Of a DNA stretch of 32,442 nt, positions 16,203 to 23,023 are shown piece by piece. Location of the stretch: positions 1 through 32,442 of the forward strand of contig CAZXSK010000051.1 of the NCBI GenBank assembly GCA_964642855.1. The letters run 5' to 3'. The translations under genes were made by a program, and so were the position numbers. The notes beneath the pieces are model-generated. The model made no database searches, was not told the DNA's origin, and was given only the letters and a program-made list of their open reading frames with translations. Numbering within the stretch: position 1 is the first letter of the stretch; each line of letters begins with the position of its first letter. The DNA is from CAZXSK01 sp964642855 (GTDB lineage Bacteria > Planctomycetota > Phycisphaerae > SM23-33).

Positions 16203-17180
16203 ATGCGAAGCAATGGAGTAGCGGCAGCGAGCCGGCTGCTGTTTTTGGCAGGACTGATCGCCACGGCTGTGTGCGCCGGCGGCTGCGGCCAGGGATTCGG
16301 GCGCGGGCTGCCCGAAGGATACGTCAAGCCTACCATCGCCGTGATGAAATTCGAGAACAACGCCCCGTTCCCGCTGAAATGGAACCTGGGCGACGGCATG
16401 CGCGACATCCTGGTCGACCGCTTGGTGGACACCGGCTGCTATCACGTGCTCGAACGCGGAGAACTGCAGGCCGTTCTCGCCGAACTCAAGCTCCAGTCTT
16501 CCGGGCTGACGAGAGACCATGGCAAGGCCACGCCCGGCCGGTGGAAAAATGTGCAGTATCTCATCAAGGGCACGATCACTGATTTCGGGCACGTGTCCAG
16601 CGATTCCCGCGAGTTGGGGATTGGCGGGTTGGGCGTGTTCGGGGGCGGCTCGCGGGCGGTAATGGGCATGACGCTTTACGTCGTGGACGTCGAGAGCGGC
16701 GAGATCATCTGCTCGGAGCGGATCGAGGAATCGGTGCGATCCAAGGACGTTTCGGTCCAGGCGCTGTACAAAGACGTCGCCTTCCGCGGCCAGGTGTTCC
16801 ACCAGACGCCCCTCGGTCGGGCCACCGCCCGGGTCATCGAGAAGGCGGTCGGTCGGATCACCCGGCGGGTTGTCGCCCAACCCTGGGTGCCGAAGGTCGC
16901 GAAAGTGCTTCCAGACGGACGGGTGTTGCTCACCGGCGGGTCCCAGCGAAAGATGCGGGTCGGAGCCGAGCTGGAAATCATCCAGCGGGGCGAGGCGATC
17001 ATCGACCCCGACAGCGGGGACGTGCTCGGCCGGACCGAGGGCAGAACCATCGCTCGCGTACGGATCGTGGACGTCCAGCCGAAATACGCAGCGGCGGAGA
17101 TTCTCCGAGGCCAGGCGGATGACATCGCGATCGGCATGCGCTGTCAGCCGCCGGCAGAAGTCACCGCGTCGACTCCCTGA
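16203..17180 (+). CDS. CsgG-family lipoprotein
   Basis: The 325-residue protein has a signal peptide ending in the lipobox A-G-G-C28, so it is a probable outer-membrane lipoprotein. The following domain fits CsgG/HfaB: TIAVMKFENNAP, LVDTGCYHVLERGELQAVL, YLIKGTITDFG and MTLYVVDVESGEIICSERI. In curli systems CsgG forms the secretion pore, while many relatives act as envelope assembly factors. The C-terminal 80 residues (KVLPDGRVLLTGG, LEIIQRGEAIIDPDSG, RIVDVQPKYAAAEI) form a separate beta domain like that at the end of FlgT-type proteins. No curli subunit gene is near. The ATG at 16203 is chosen for its signal peptide and upstream AGGACAGGA; an earlier in-frame ATG at 16116 would bury the signal. 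Confidence 0.8.
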   Translation: MRSNGVAAASRLLFLAGLIATAVCAGGCGQGFGRGLPEGYVKPTIAVMKFENNAPFPLKWNLGDGMRDILVDRLVDTGCYHVLERGELQAVLAELKLQSSGLTRDHGKATPGRWKNVQYLIKGTITDFGHVSSDSRELGIGGLGVFGGGSRAVMGMTLYVVDVESGEIICSERIEESVRSKDVSVQALYKDVAFRGQVFHQTPLGRATARVIEKAVGRITRRVVAQPWVPKVAKVLPDGRVLLTGGSQRKMRVGAELEIIQRGEAIIDPDSGDVLGRTEGRTIARVRIVDVQPKYAAAEILRGQADDIAIGMRCQPPAEVTASTP

Positions 17181-17186
17181 ACAGTT

Positions 17187-17204
17187 ACCCCGGCCGGGCT
17201 GGGG
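17187..17204. terminator. GC hairpin between convergent genes
   Basis: CCCC (17188-17191) pairs with GGGG (17201-17204) around a GC-rich inner repeat in the 24-base gap between the CsgG-like gene and ridA. There is no T-run. It could act on both strands, judged only by position. Confidence 0.25.
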
Positions 17205-17663
17205 CTACTCCACTTCGACGATCATGTCGAGCTCAACGGGGGCGTTGAGGGGCAGTTCGCTGACGCCCACGGCGCAGCGGGTGTGCTTGCCCTTGTCCCC
17301 AAAGGCTTCGGCCAGCAGCATGCTCGCACCGTTGGCGACGTTGGCCTGCTCGGTAAAGCCCGGCGAGGAGTTGACGTACACCGTAACCCGTACGATGCGG
17401 ACGATCTGCTCCAGCGATTCGACTTCGCTCTTGATCGCCGCGAGGGCGTTGACCGTCGCCTGCAGCGCACACGCCTGGGCCTGCTTGACCGTCAGGTCCC
17501 CGGAAACCTTGCCCGTCACCAGCAGGTTGCCGTCCTTGATGGGCAACTGACCGGCCGTGAAAACAAGATTGCCCGCTCGAACGGCGGGCATGTAGATTCC
17601 GACGGGCTCCGGCGGGGGTGGTACCTCAGTCCCCAGTGCCTGGAGTCTCTCTTCGATGTTCAT
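17205..17663 (-). CDS. RidA family protein (YjgF/YER057c/UK114)
   Basis: The 152-residue protein is of the longer RidA subgroup with an N-terminal MNIEERLQALG segment. RidA enzymes hydrolyse reactive enamine/imine intermediates released by PLP enzymes. Family blocks are NLVFTAGQLPIKDG, AQACALQATVNALAAIKS and the C-terminal TRCAVGVSELPLNAPVELDM, whose Arg129 corresponds to the substrate carboxylate-binding arginine. GGAAGGGAG seven bases before the ATG supports the start. Its first 38 bases overlap the 3' end of scpA in another frame, indicating cotranscription and coupling. The exact substrate is unknown. Confidence 0.9.
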   Translation of the reverse strand: MNIEERLQALGTEVPPPPEPVGIYMPAVRAGNLVFTAGQLPIKDGNLLVTGKVSGDLTVKQAQACALQATVNALAAIKSEVESLEQIVRIVRVTVYVNSSPGFTEQANVANGASMLLAEAFGDKGKHTRCAVGVSELPLNAPVELDMIVEVE

Positions 17664-18534
17664 CCACGAACTCCCTTCCGTCTAGATCGCCGGCCGGATC
17701 GATGACATATTCCCCGGCAGGCTGGTCGCGGTCCGTTGATTCGTCCCGCGTGTTCTGCACATCGGATTCCCGTTGCTCGGGATCCAGTTCTGCATCGGGT
17801 TCCTCGCCCGGGCGGAGTTGGAGAAGGATATCGCCAAAGACGCGTCCCTGCCTGGCGACAACGAATCGTTGCCTCATCAACTCGAGTACCGCGATGAACA
17901 GCCCGACCAGTTCGCCGCGCGTGGTTCTGCCCTCGAAGACCTTCGAGAGCGTCAGCGGACCTTCGCGGACGAGGCGGTCGCGGATATCCTCGGCATGAAG
18001 CTCGATGGGCGTGTCGTCGTAGATCACCTCGTGACGGCCCGGCTCGTGGCCGATCTGCTCCAGGAGCCCGCCGAACGCCTCCACCAGGTCCCAGATGCCC
18101 ACGTCTTCGAGTTCGAGCTGATCTTCGTCGTCGGTTTCGGGCAGCACGGGGTGGCGGGCGAAGCGCAGCTGCCTACGCTCGGCAGCCTCGCCAAGATCGT
18201 CCGCTGCGTCCTTGAACGCCTTGTACTCCAGCAGTTGGCGAACGAGGTCGGCGCGGGGGTCGAAGCTCTCGTCGGCTTCCGTCTGCTCGTCGACCTCCGG
18301 AGCCGGCAGGAGCATCCGCGTCTTGATCTCCATCAGCGTAGCAGCCATCACCAGGAAATCGCCCGCAAGGTTCGGATCCACCTGCTGGAGGATCTCCACG
18401 TGCCGGCAGTACTGCTCGGTGATGTGCGCAATGGGGATATCGCAGATATCCACCTCATCGCGACGGATGAGATAGAGCAACAGGTCCAGCGGCCCGTTGT
18501 AGATGTCGATATTGACGCGGTACTCTTCCGACAT
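17626..18534 (-). CDS. scpA: Segregation and condensation protein A (kleisin)
   Basis: The 302-residue kleisin bridges SMC heads and ScpB in the bacterial condensin complex. The N-terminus YRVNIDIYNGPLDLLLYLIR and IPIAHITEQYC are the classic ScpA start, and LEIKTRMLLP-type sequence (here LMEIKTRMLLP) follows. The C-terminal winged-helix region contains GELVGLFIAVLELMRQRFVV and GDILLQL. An acidic tail of about 55 residues follows that part, and its end overlaps ridA. The ATG at 18534 is chosen because the family starts there; a GTG at 18579 is in frame. No scpB is adjacent. The gene lies 69 bases downstream of the histidine kinase gene. Confidence 0.92.
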   Translation of the reverse strand: MSEEYRVNIDIYNGPLDLLLYLIRRDEVDICDIPIAHITEQYCRHVEILQQVDPNLAGDFLVMAATLMEIKTRMLLPAPEVDEQTEADESFDPRADLVRQLLEYKAFKDAADDLGEAAERRQLRFARHPVLPETDDEDQLELEDVGIWDLVEAFGGLLEQIGHEPGRHEVIYDDTPIELHAEDIRDRLVREGPLTLSKVFEGRTTRGELVGLFIAVLELMRQRFVVARQGRVFGDILLQLRPGEEPDAELDPEQRESDVQNTRDESTDRDQPAGEYVIDPAGDLDGREFVDEHRRETPGTGD

Positions 18535-18603
18535 GGCAGGCGATTTTAGCAGGAGATCACCCGGATGAACACCCGCCACTGAGGGGATTCTCGATTCAGA
18601 GGC

Positions 18604-19407
18604 CTAGTTGGTGCAGTCTGGCAGGCGGATGGTGAACCGCGTGCCCCGGCCGGGCTCGGAGTCTACCTGGATGCTGCCGTGGTGCTCCTGGATGATCCGC
18701 CGCGTCGTAGGCAGGCCAAGACCGCTCCCACCGGACTTCGTGGAGTAGTAAATGTCGAACATCCTCTCGCGGGTCTGCTCGTCCATGCCCTTGCCCGTGT
18801 CGGTCACCTCGATCACGCCACGGGACCGCTCGCTCCGCACGGACAGCAGCAATTCGCCACCCTCGGTCATGGCTTGGACCGCATTGATCAGCAGGTTCAG
18901 AACCGCCTGCTTGATGAGCTTGGGGTCCAGTTCGCAGCGGACCGGCTCGGGTGACAAGCTTGTCCGCATGACCACTCCGGCGGCATCGGCCTGGGGGGAG
19001 AAGAAATCCGCAAGCTCCCCGACGAGGGTGTTCAGATCGGTCGCCGTCGGTTGGAGTTCGTACTTGCCTGCGAACCGGAGGAAATCATCGAGCGTCTCGC
19101 GGACGCGGTCGGCCTCCTGGCGGACATGCGTCAGCCTTCGAAGCAATCGCTGGTGCTGCTCGTCGTGGTACCGTTCGAGGTCCTCAGCCAGCAGGCGAAG
19201 GTTGAGATTGATCGTCGAGAGGGGGTTCTTCATCTCGTGGGCCAGGCCGCCGACCAGTTCGCCGATCTGTGCGTAATGCTCCCGGCCTCGTGCACGGCGG
19301 GCGATCCGTTTGGCGCCGCGCAGGATCCGGCGGGCAATCAGCCACGTGCCGGCGATCCAGAACGGCCCGGAGAGCCCGACACCAAGTAGGAAGTAAGTCA
19401 TCTCCAT
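18604..19407 (-). CDS. Membrane-anchored sensor histidine kinase, NtrB-like
   Basis: The 267-residue kinase has one N-terminal membrane helix (TYFLLGVGLSGPFWIAGTWL), a short basic linker and no periplasmic or PAS sensor domain. The dimerisation box GGLAHEMKNPLSTINLNLRL carries the phosphorylated His57. The ATPase domain shows the N box (NLLINAVQAM), G1 (DTGKGMD), F (YYSTK) and G2 (GSGLGLPTTRRI) motifs. All catalytic elements are intact. No response regulator is encoded in the window, so it is an orphan. The start is either ATG at 19407 or the ATG six bases later, which sits closer to a usable GGAG. The gene stands between truB and scpA on the same strand. Confidence 0.9.
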   Translation of the reverse strand: MEMTYFLLGVGLSGPFWIAGTWLIARRILRGAKRIARRARGREHYAQIGELVGGLAHEMKNPLSTINLNLRLLAEDLERYHDEQHQRLLRRLTHVRQEADRVRETLDDFLRFAGKYELQPTATDLNTLVGELADFFSPQADAAGVVMRTSLSPEPVRCELDPKLIKQAVLNLLINAVQAMTEGGELLLSVRSERSRGVIEVTDTGKGMDEQTRERMFDIYYSTKSGGSGLGLPTTRRIIQEHHGSIQVDSEPGRGTRFTIRLPDCTN

Positions 19408-19503
19408 GTCCGGAGTGTGTACCACATCGCCCCGTGTCGGGCAACGATGCAACGAAGTGGGCAGCTGGCAGGAGGGCAGACGTCGCGGTGCGGGCGGGCA
19501 TGA

Positions 19504-20367
19504 CTACTGACTGACAAACACCCGGCGAGGGTGCAGCTTGCCCGCCCGGGCATCGGCCAGGGCGAGCAGATCTCCCGAGGGGGACACAAGCACCACGTCG
19601 CCGGACAGGCAAGCTGCGTCGGCAGATGTGACGGCCAGCCCGTGGACCACGCGATCGCGCTGTTGGTCGTCGACTGAAATCTCCGGCAGGTGACCGACGG
19701 CGACGCGTGGCGGGAGAAGGCTTCCCTCGGCGTCCAGGTCCGGCAGATTGATGGCGTCTTCGAGCGTGAATTCGCCGACGGCGGTCCGGACGAGAGCCTT
19801 GCAGTAGGCCCCCACACCCAGGGCATCGCCCAGATCCCGGGCGATCGAGCGGATATACGTGCCGCTGGAGCAGCGAATGTCGAGCGTCAGGGCAGGCCAG
19901 TCGTACCGGACGACGTCCATCGCGTGGATGGTTACCGGACGGGCCTCTAACTTGACAGCCCGGCCGCTGCGGGCGAACTCGTAGGCCCGTCGCCCGTCGA
20001 CGTGGACGGCAGAATGCGAGGGCGGGACCTGTCGGATCTCCCCGACCATGGCACGGACTGCGCGATCCACGACCCCGGCGGAAACCGGCTTGGCGCCTTC
20101 GACCGGGGTGATTACTCCTTCGGGATCATGGGAATCGGATACTTCACCCAGCACCAGACCCGCGCGATACCGCTTGGGCGAGGCCTGGACGTACGTCGTC
20201 AGCCGGGTCGCCGGACCAACGCCGATCACCAGCACGCCGCCGGCGAACGGATCGAGCGTACCGGCGTGGCCTACCTTGGTCCGCCGGGGCAGCATGCGAC
20301 GTATGCCCGCGACGATATCATGGCTCGTGGGCCCGGGGGGCTTGTTGACGTTGTAGAACCCGAACAT
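19504..20367 (-). CDS. truB: tRNA pseudouridine(55) synthase
   Basis: The 287-residue enzyme forms pseudouridine 55 in the T-loop of tRNAs. FGFYNVNKPPGPTSHD and KVGHAGTLDPFAGGVL (catalytic Asp39) are unmistakable. RYRAGLVLGEVSDSHDPEG and SSGTYIRSIARDLGDALG complete the core, and a short C-terminal domain ends in DARAGKLHPRRVF. The ATG at 20367 is the family start; the frame is open upstream without similarity. No strong ribosome binding site precedes it. It heads a minus-strand run with the kinase, scpA and ridA genes. Confidence 0.95.
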   Translation of the reverse strand: MFGFYNVNKPPGPTSHDIVAGIRRMLPRRTKVGHAGTLDPFAGGVLVIGVGPATRLTTYVQASPKRYRAGLVLGEVSDSHDPEGVITPVEGAKPVSAGVVDRAVRAMVGEIRQVPPSHSAVHVDGRRAYEFARSGRAVKLEARPVTIHAMDVVRYDWPALTLDIRCSSGTYIRSIARDLGDALGVGAYCKALVRTAVGEFTLEDAINLPDLDAEGSLLPPRVAVGHLPEISVDDQQRDRVVHGLAVTSADAACLSGDVVLVSPSGDLLALADARAGKLHPRRVFVSQ

Positions 20368-20482
20368 GCCAAGAGCATATCGTCGGGCGCCGGGAAGGCA
20401 AGTCCCTGCGGCAGGGGGCCCCAGAGCGTTCGTTGCGACATGCCCTCCGCCGCAGGTGGTCACTGTTGTCCAGCGACAGGCG

Positions 20483-20920
20483 CTATTCCGGTTTGACTTC
20501 AATCTTCCTGGCCTTGGACTTCTCGGACTTCGGGCAGGTGATCGTCAGCACCCCGTCGCGGGCGCTCGCCTCGATCCGGTCGGGATCGATGTCCGAAGGC
20601 AGCGACACGCTCCGTTTGAACGACCCGCTACGGCGTTCGACGTGGTAGTAACCTTCCCCGCGGTCTTCTTTCTCTTCCGAGGTCTGGCCGCTGAGGGTCA
20701 GGGTGTTGCCCTGCACGGAGATGTCAATGTCTTCGCTCTTGACGCCGGGCACATCGGCCCGAACGACGATGGCGTCGTCCTTCTCGGCGATGTCCAATGC
20801 CGGGGCAAAGCCTTCGGTTGACATCGGCGCGCTGCCCAGGAAGCTCTCGAACATTTCGTCGAGGCTGTCATGAAGACGGCTGAGGCCCCGGCGGGATCTG
20901 CGTATCGGTGCAGGGAGCAT
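20483..20920 (-). CDS. Small heat-shock protein Hsp20
   Basis: The 145-residue ATP-independent holdase binds unfolding proteins under heat stress. A short N-terminal arm is followed by the alpha-crystallin domain (ALDIAEKDDAIVVRADVPGV, LTLSGQ, GYYHVERRSGSFKRSVSLP, ARDGVLTITCPK). The C-terminal anchor I-E-V in RKIEVKPE fits the I-x-I/V motif that docks to neighbouring subunits. AAAGGAG lies six bases before the ATG and fixes the start. That Shine-Dalgarno sequence is buried in a predicted hairpin (see the regulatory entry), suggesting translation controlled by temperature. It is separated from truB by 115 bases. Confidence 0.95.
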   Translation of the reverse strand: MLPAPIRRSRRGLSRLHDSLDEMFESFLGSAPMSTEGFAPALDIAEKDDAIVVRADVPGVKSEDIDISVQGNTLTLSGQTSEEKEDRGEGYYHVERRSGSFKRSVSLPSDIDPDRIEASARDGVLTITCPKSEKSKARKIEVKPE

Positions 20921-20971
20921 GGGAAACTCCTTTCTGTGAAAGGTTTTCCGGGCGGAGACCGCCTCCGCCCC
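20921..20971 (-). promoter_or_regulatory. Candidate RNA thermometer in the hsp20 leader
   Basis: Read on the minus strand, the leader folds into two neighbouring hairpins. Hairpin 1 (20970-20950) is GGGCGGAG paired with CUCCGCCC around a 5-nt loop. Hairpin 2 (20949-20922) has GGAAA (20949-20945) paired with UUUCC (20926-20922), a small internal loop, then CCUUUC (20943-20938) paired with GAAAGG (20934-20929) around ACA. The Shine-Dalgarno AAAGGAG (20933-20927) lies mostly within hairpin 2 and the AUG follows directly. Small heat-shock genes are the classic hosts of such elements (ROSE, fourU, hsp17 types). The pairing is seen in the sequence; the thermosensing role is inferred. Confidence 0.65.
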
Positions 20972-21273
20972 ACGGACTCCACAGGTACGTTATGCAGCGC
21001 CCATGCCGATCCCCAGGCGAAACACGCAAGAGACCGTCATACGGAGGGTTGTGGCTACACGCTGCAATGTGTCACCGCCCGATAACTGCCACTGCAGCAG
21101 GCAGACCGGATGTGAGCTTGCCGTTCTGGCAGCCGGTTCGTGCGAAATGGGCGGGGGGGGAGGTTCATGTTTTCCGCCCCGATTGGCCGATACGGTGACA
21201 AGTCCCGTCGGGCACCGGGCCTGGACAGGCCCCGTGATCCGAAGCTCCACGAGTGCCAGACAGGAGATTTCAG
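20972..21273. other. Intergenic region between divergent hsp20 and DUF2203 genes
   Basis: This 300-base stretch should contain promoters for both divergent genes. I found no convincing -35/-10 pair, no CIRCE element and no clear sigma32 promoter. It has a G8 tract around 21151-21158 and a hexamer inverted repeat (GCTGCA at 21061-21066, TGCAGC at 21093-21098) of unclear meaning. Confidence 0.5.
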
Positions 21274-21786
21274 GTGGGCAAGACGCACAGCAGATCGCAC
21301 CGGGCAGCTGCACCGGTCGGTGCGGAACGACGGCTGTTCACGATCGAGAAGGCCAACGCTTCGCTCGTGCTGGTTCGGCGGGTGGTAGCCGAGATCGTCG
21401 TGGAGTTCCGCCGGCTTCTGGATCTGCAGGAGATGGTCGAAACAGCCGAGCAGTTGGGGAATCATCTGGGGGCATCGGAGGCACGCGATCAACTGCGGGA
21501 TACGTTCGGAAGGCTGGAAGATTGTCGCGACGAACTCCGTGAGATCGGCGTCGAGCTCAAGGACTGGCTGCGCGGGATCGTACACTTCCCGTCCCTGGCA
21601 GACGGCAGGGAGGTGTACCTGTGCTGGCGTCACGGCGAGCAGCGGGTGGCGTTCTGGCACGAGAAAGGCTGCGGCCTGGCGCAGCGGGAGAGCGTCTCGC
21701 TGCTCCGGTCGGCGGGTCCGGAATCGGAGGGCATCTACTTCAGCGACAACGCGCCGATCCGCCGGCACGACCCTCCTGTGACCTGA
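21274..21786 (+). CDS. DUF2203 family protein
   Basis: The 170-residue protein has the DUF2203 layout. It opens with FTIEKANASLVLVRRVVAEI and continues with a long helical hairpin. The compact C-terminal signature is LREIGVELKDWLRGIVHFPS, DGREVYLCWRHGE and FWHEKGCG. The family is widespread but has no established role. The GTG at 21274 is eight bases after AGGAG; an earlier in-frame GTG at 21253 lacks such a site. Its last 47 bases overlap the tail of the convergent exonuclease/phosphatase-family gene. Confidence 0.85.
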   Translation: MGKTHSRSHRAAAPVGAERRLFTIEKANASLVLVRRVVAEIVVEFRRLLDLQEMVETAEQLGNHLGASEARDQLRDTFGRLEDCRDELREIGVELKDWLRGIVHFPSLADGREVYLCWRHGEQRVAFWHEKGCGLAQRESVSLLRSAGPESEGIYFSDNAPIRRHDPPVT

Positions 21787-22992
21787 TCAAGCTACCTCGT
21801 CGCCTCGGCGGCGTTTCGTCCTTCGCCTCGACTTCTGCAGTACTCGCTCGGTTTACGGGCCTTTCATGCCCGGACGTTGGCGGTTGGAAGGTGAGCACCA
21901 CGGGCCTGTGGTCGGAGTGAGCGCTCCACCTGCCCCGACACGATATCACGTTTATGCCTTGGCTGACCCAGAACTGGTCAAGGTCCAGGACAGGGACGAC
22001 CGTCGGCCAGGTCGGACGCCATCCTTCACCAGCGACGTCGAACGCGTTGCGGTAGTGTTCTGCCAGCCCTTCCAGCCAGACCGAATCNNNNNNNNNNNNN
22101 NNNNNNNNNNNNNNNNNNNNNNNNNNNNNNNNNNNNNNNNNNNNNNNNNNNNNNNNNNNNNNNNNNNNNNNNNNNNNNNNNNNNNNNCGACGTCGAACGC
22201 GTTGCGGTAGTGTTCTGCCAGCCCTTCCAGCCAGACCGAATCCGAGGGGGTATTGAGATCTCCCAGGACTAGGGTGGGCTCGTCGGCGAGGGGCGCAGCG
22301 ACAGACGCCAGTGCGGTCAGCGGTACCTTACGATCGGACAGGGGGCGGGCATCGATATCGGTCAACACCATCAACACGGGTGGTTTCTGCGGAAGCGTCA
22401 CGCGATAGACATGGGCCTTGCCGCCGCTGAGGTTGTGGTGGGCGAGTCGCGCAATCGGACCCTTGGCGAGCAGTACCATGCCGTCATCGACGACGGAGAG
22501 GGAGTGGTTCGGGAACCGTCGAACCCAGAAGTCACGGTTCTCCGCCTCGCTGCGGACCTCGACGAGGGCAACGATATCGGCATCGAACCGGCGGATGTCG
22601 TCGGTCACGCCATCCCAGCCGAACTGCCCGCGGCAGACGTTCCACAGCAGAACGCGCAGGGGCGCGTTGGCGTCGGTGGGGCGGTTTCCGGCGCGGAGCG
22701 CCGGGCCCGCGCCGATGCACGTCAGCAGCGATAGAACGACAGCCACCAGAGCCAAGGCGGCGGAAACGGCGGCCTGTCTCTTCCGTCCGGCCAGCATCGC
22801 TGTGACGCAGGCCAGCACGGCGACCGTTGCCAGGACCGGGAGCCTGCCAACGTAGAAGAGTACGCTGAAGGGGAAAAGCCGGTCGCGAAGAGTCCATCGC
22901 AGAAGGAGCCCTGCGACCGTCATCGCCAGCAGCGCAGCTGCCGTCGCCGTCAGGGCCTTGCGGGAGCGTCGCGGTCGGCGGGTCTCGTTCAT
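21740..22992 (-). CDS. Endonuclease/exonuclease/phosphatase-family membrane protein, split by a false assembly gap
   Basis: Three N-terminal hydrophobic segments are followed by an EEP-fold domain. Motifs in order are RVLLWNVCRG (Asn), DIVALVEVRS (metal Glu), LVLGDLNTPSDS (GDxN), LDLDQFWVS and HSDHRPVVLTF (final Asp-His). The catalytic domain most likely faces the periplasm and cleaves phosphodiester or phosphomonoester bonds. The 100-N gap lies after NAFDV. Removing the Ns and one of two identical 55-base copies deletes 155 bases and joins both parts in frame, giving 365 residues with every motif. Without that correction the gene appears as two fragments. The last 40 residues are low-complexity and overlap DUF2203. 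Confidence 0.85.
22033..22087. repeat. 55-bp exact copy left of the gap
   Basis: This is identical to 22188-22242. It ends exactly at the first N and lies inside one gene, so it is best read as a contig-end overlap and not a biological repeat. Confidence 0.95.
22088..22187. other. 100-N assembly gap (placeholder)
   Basis: Exactly 100 Ns are flanked by two identical 55-base ends. The round number marks a gap of unknown length and the overlap shows that its true length is negative. Confidence 0.98.
22188..22242. repeat. 55-bp exact copy right of the gap
   Basis: This is the second copy of 22033-22087, starting at the first base after the Ns. It has the same interpretation: overlapping contig ends. 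Confidence 0.95.
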
Positions 22993-23023
22993 GACCGTCC
23001 TACGGTCTGGCTGTCGCGCGGGT

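Noticed and set aside
20972..21060. Sigma32-type promoter or CIRCE operator for hsp20
   Set aside because: Only a loose CTTGCG and a partial -10 match were found, and no TTAGCACTC inverted repeat is present.
22033..22242. Biological direct repeat or mobile-element target duplication around the gap
   Set aside because: The copies abut the Ns exactly, and merging them restores an intact gene with all EEP motifs, so an assembly artefact explains everything.
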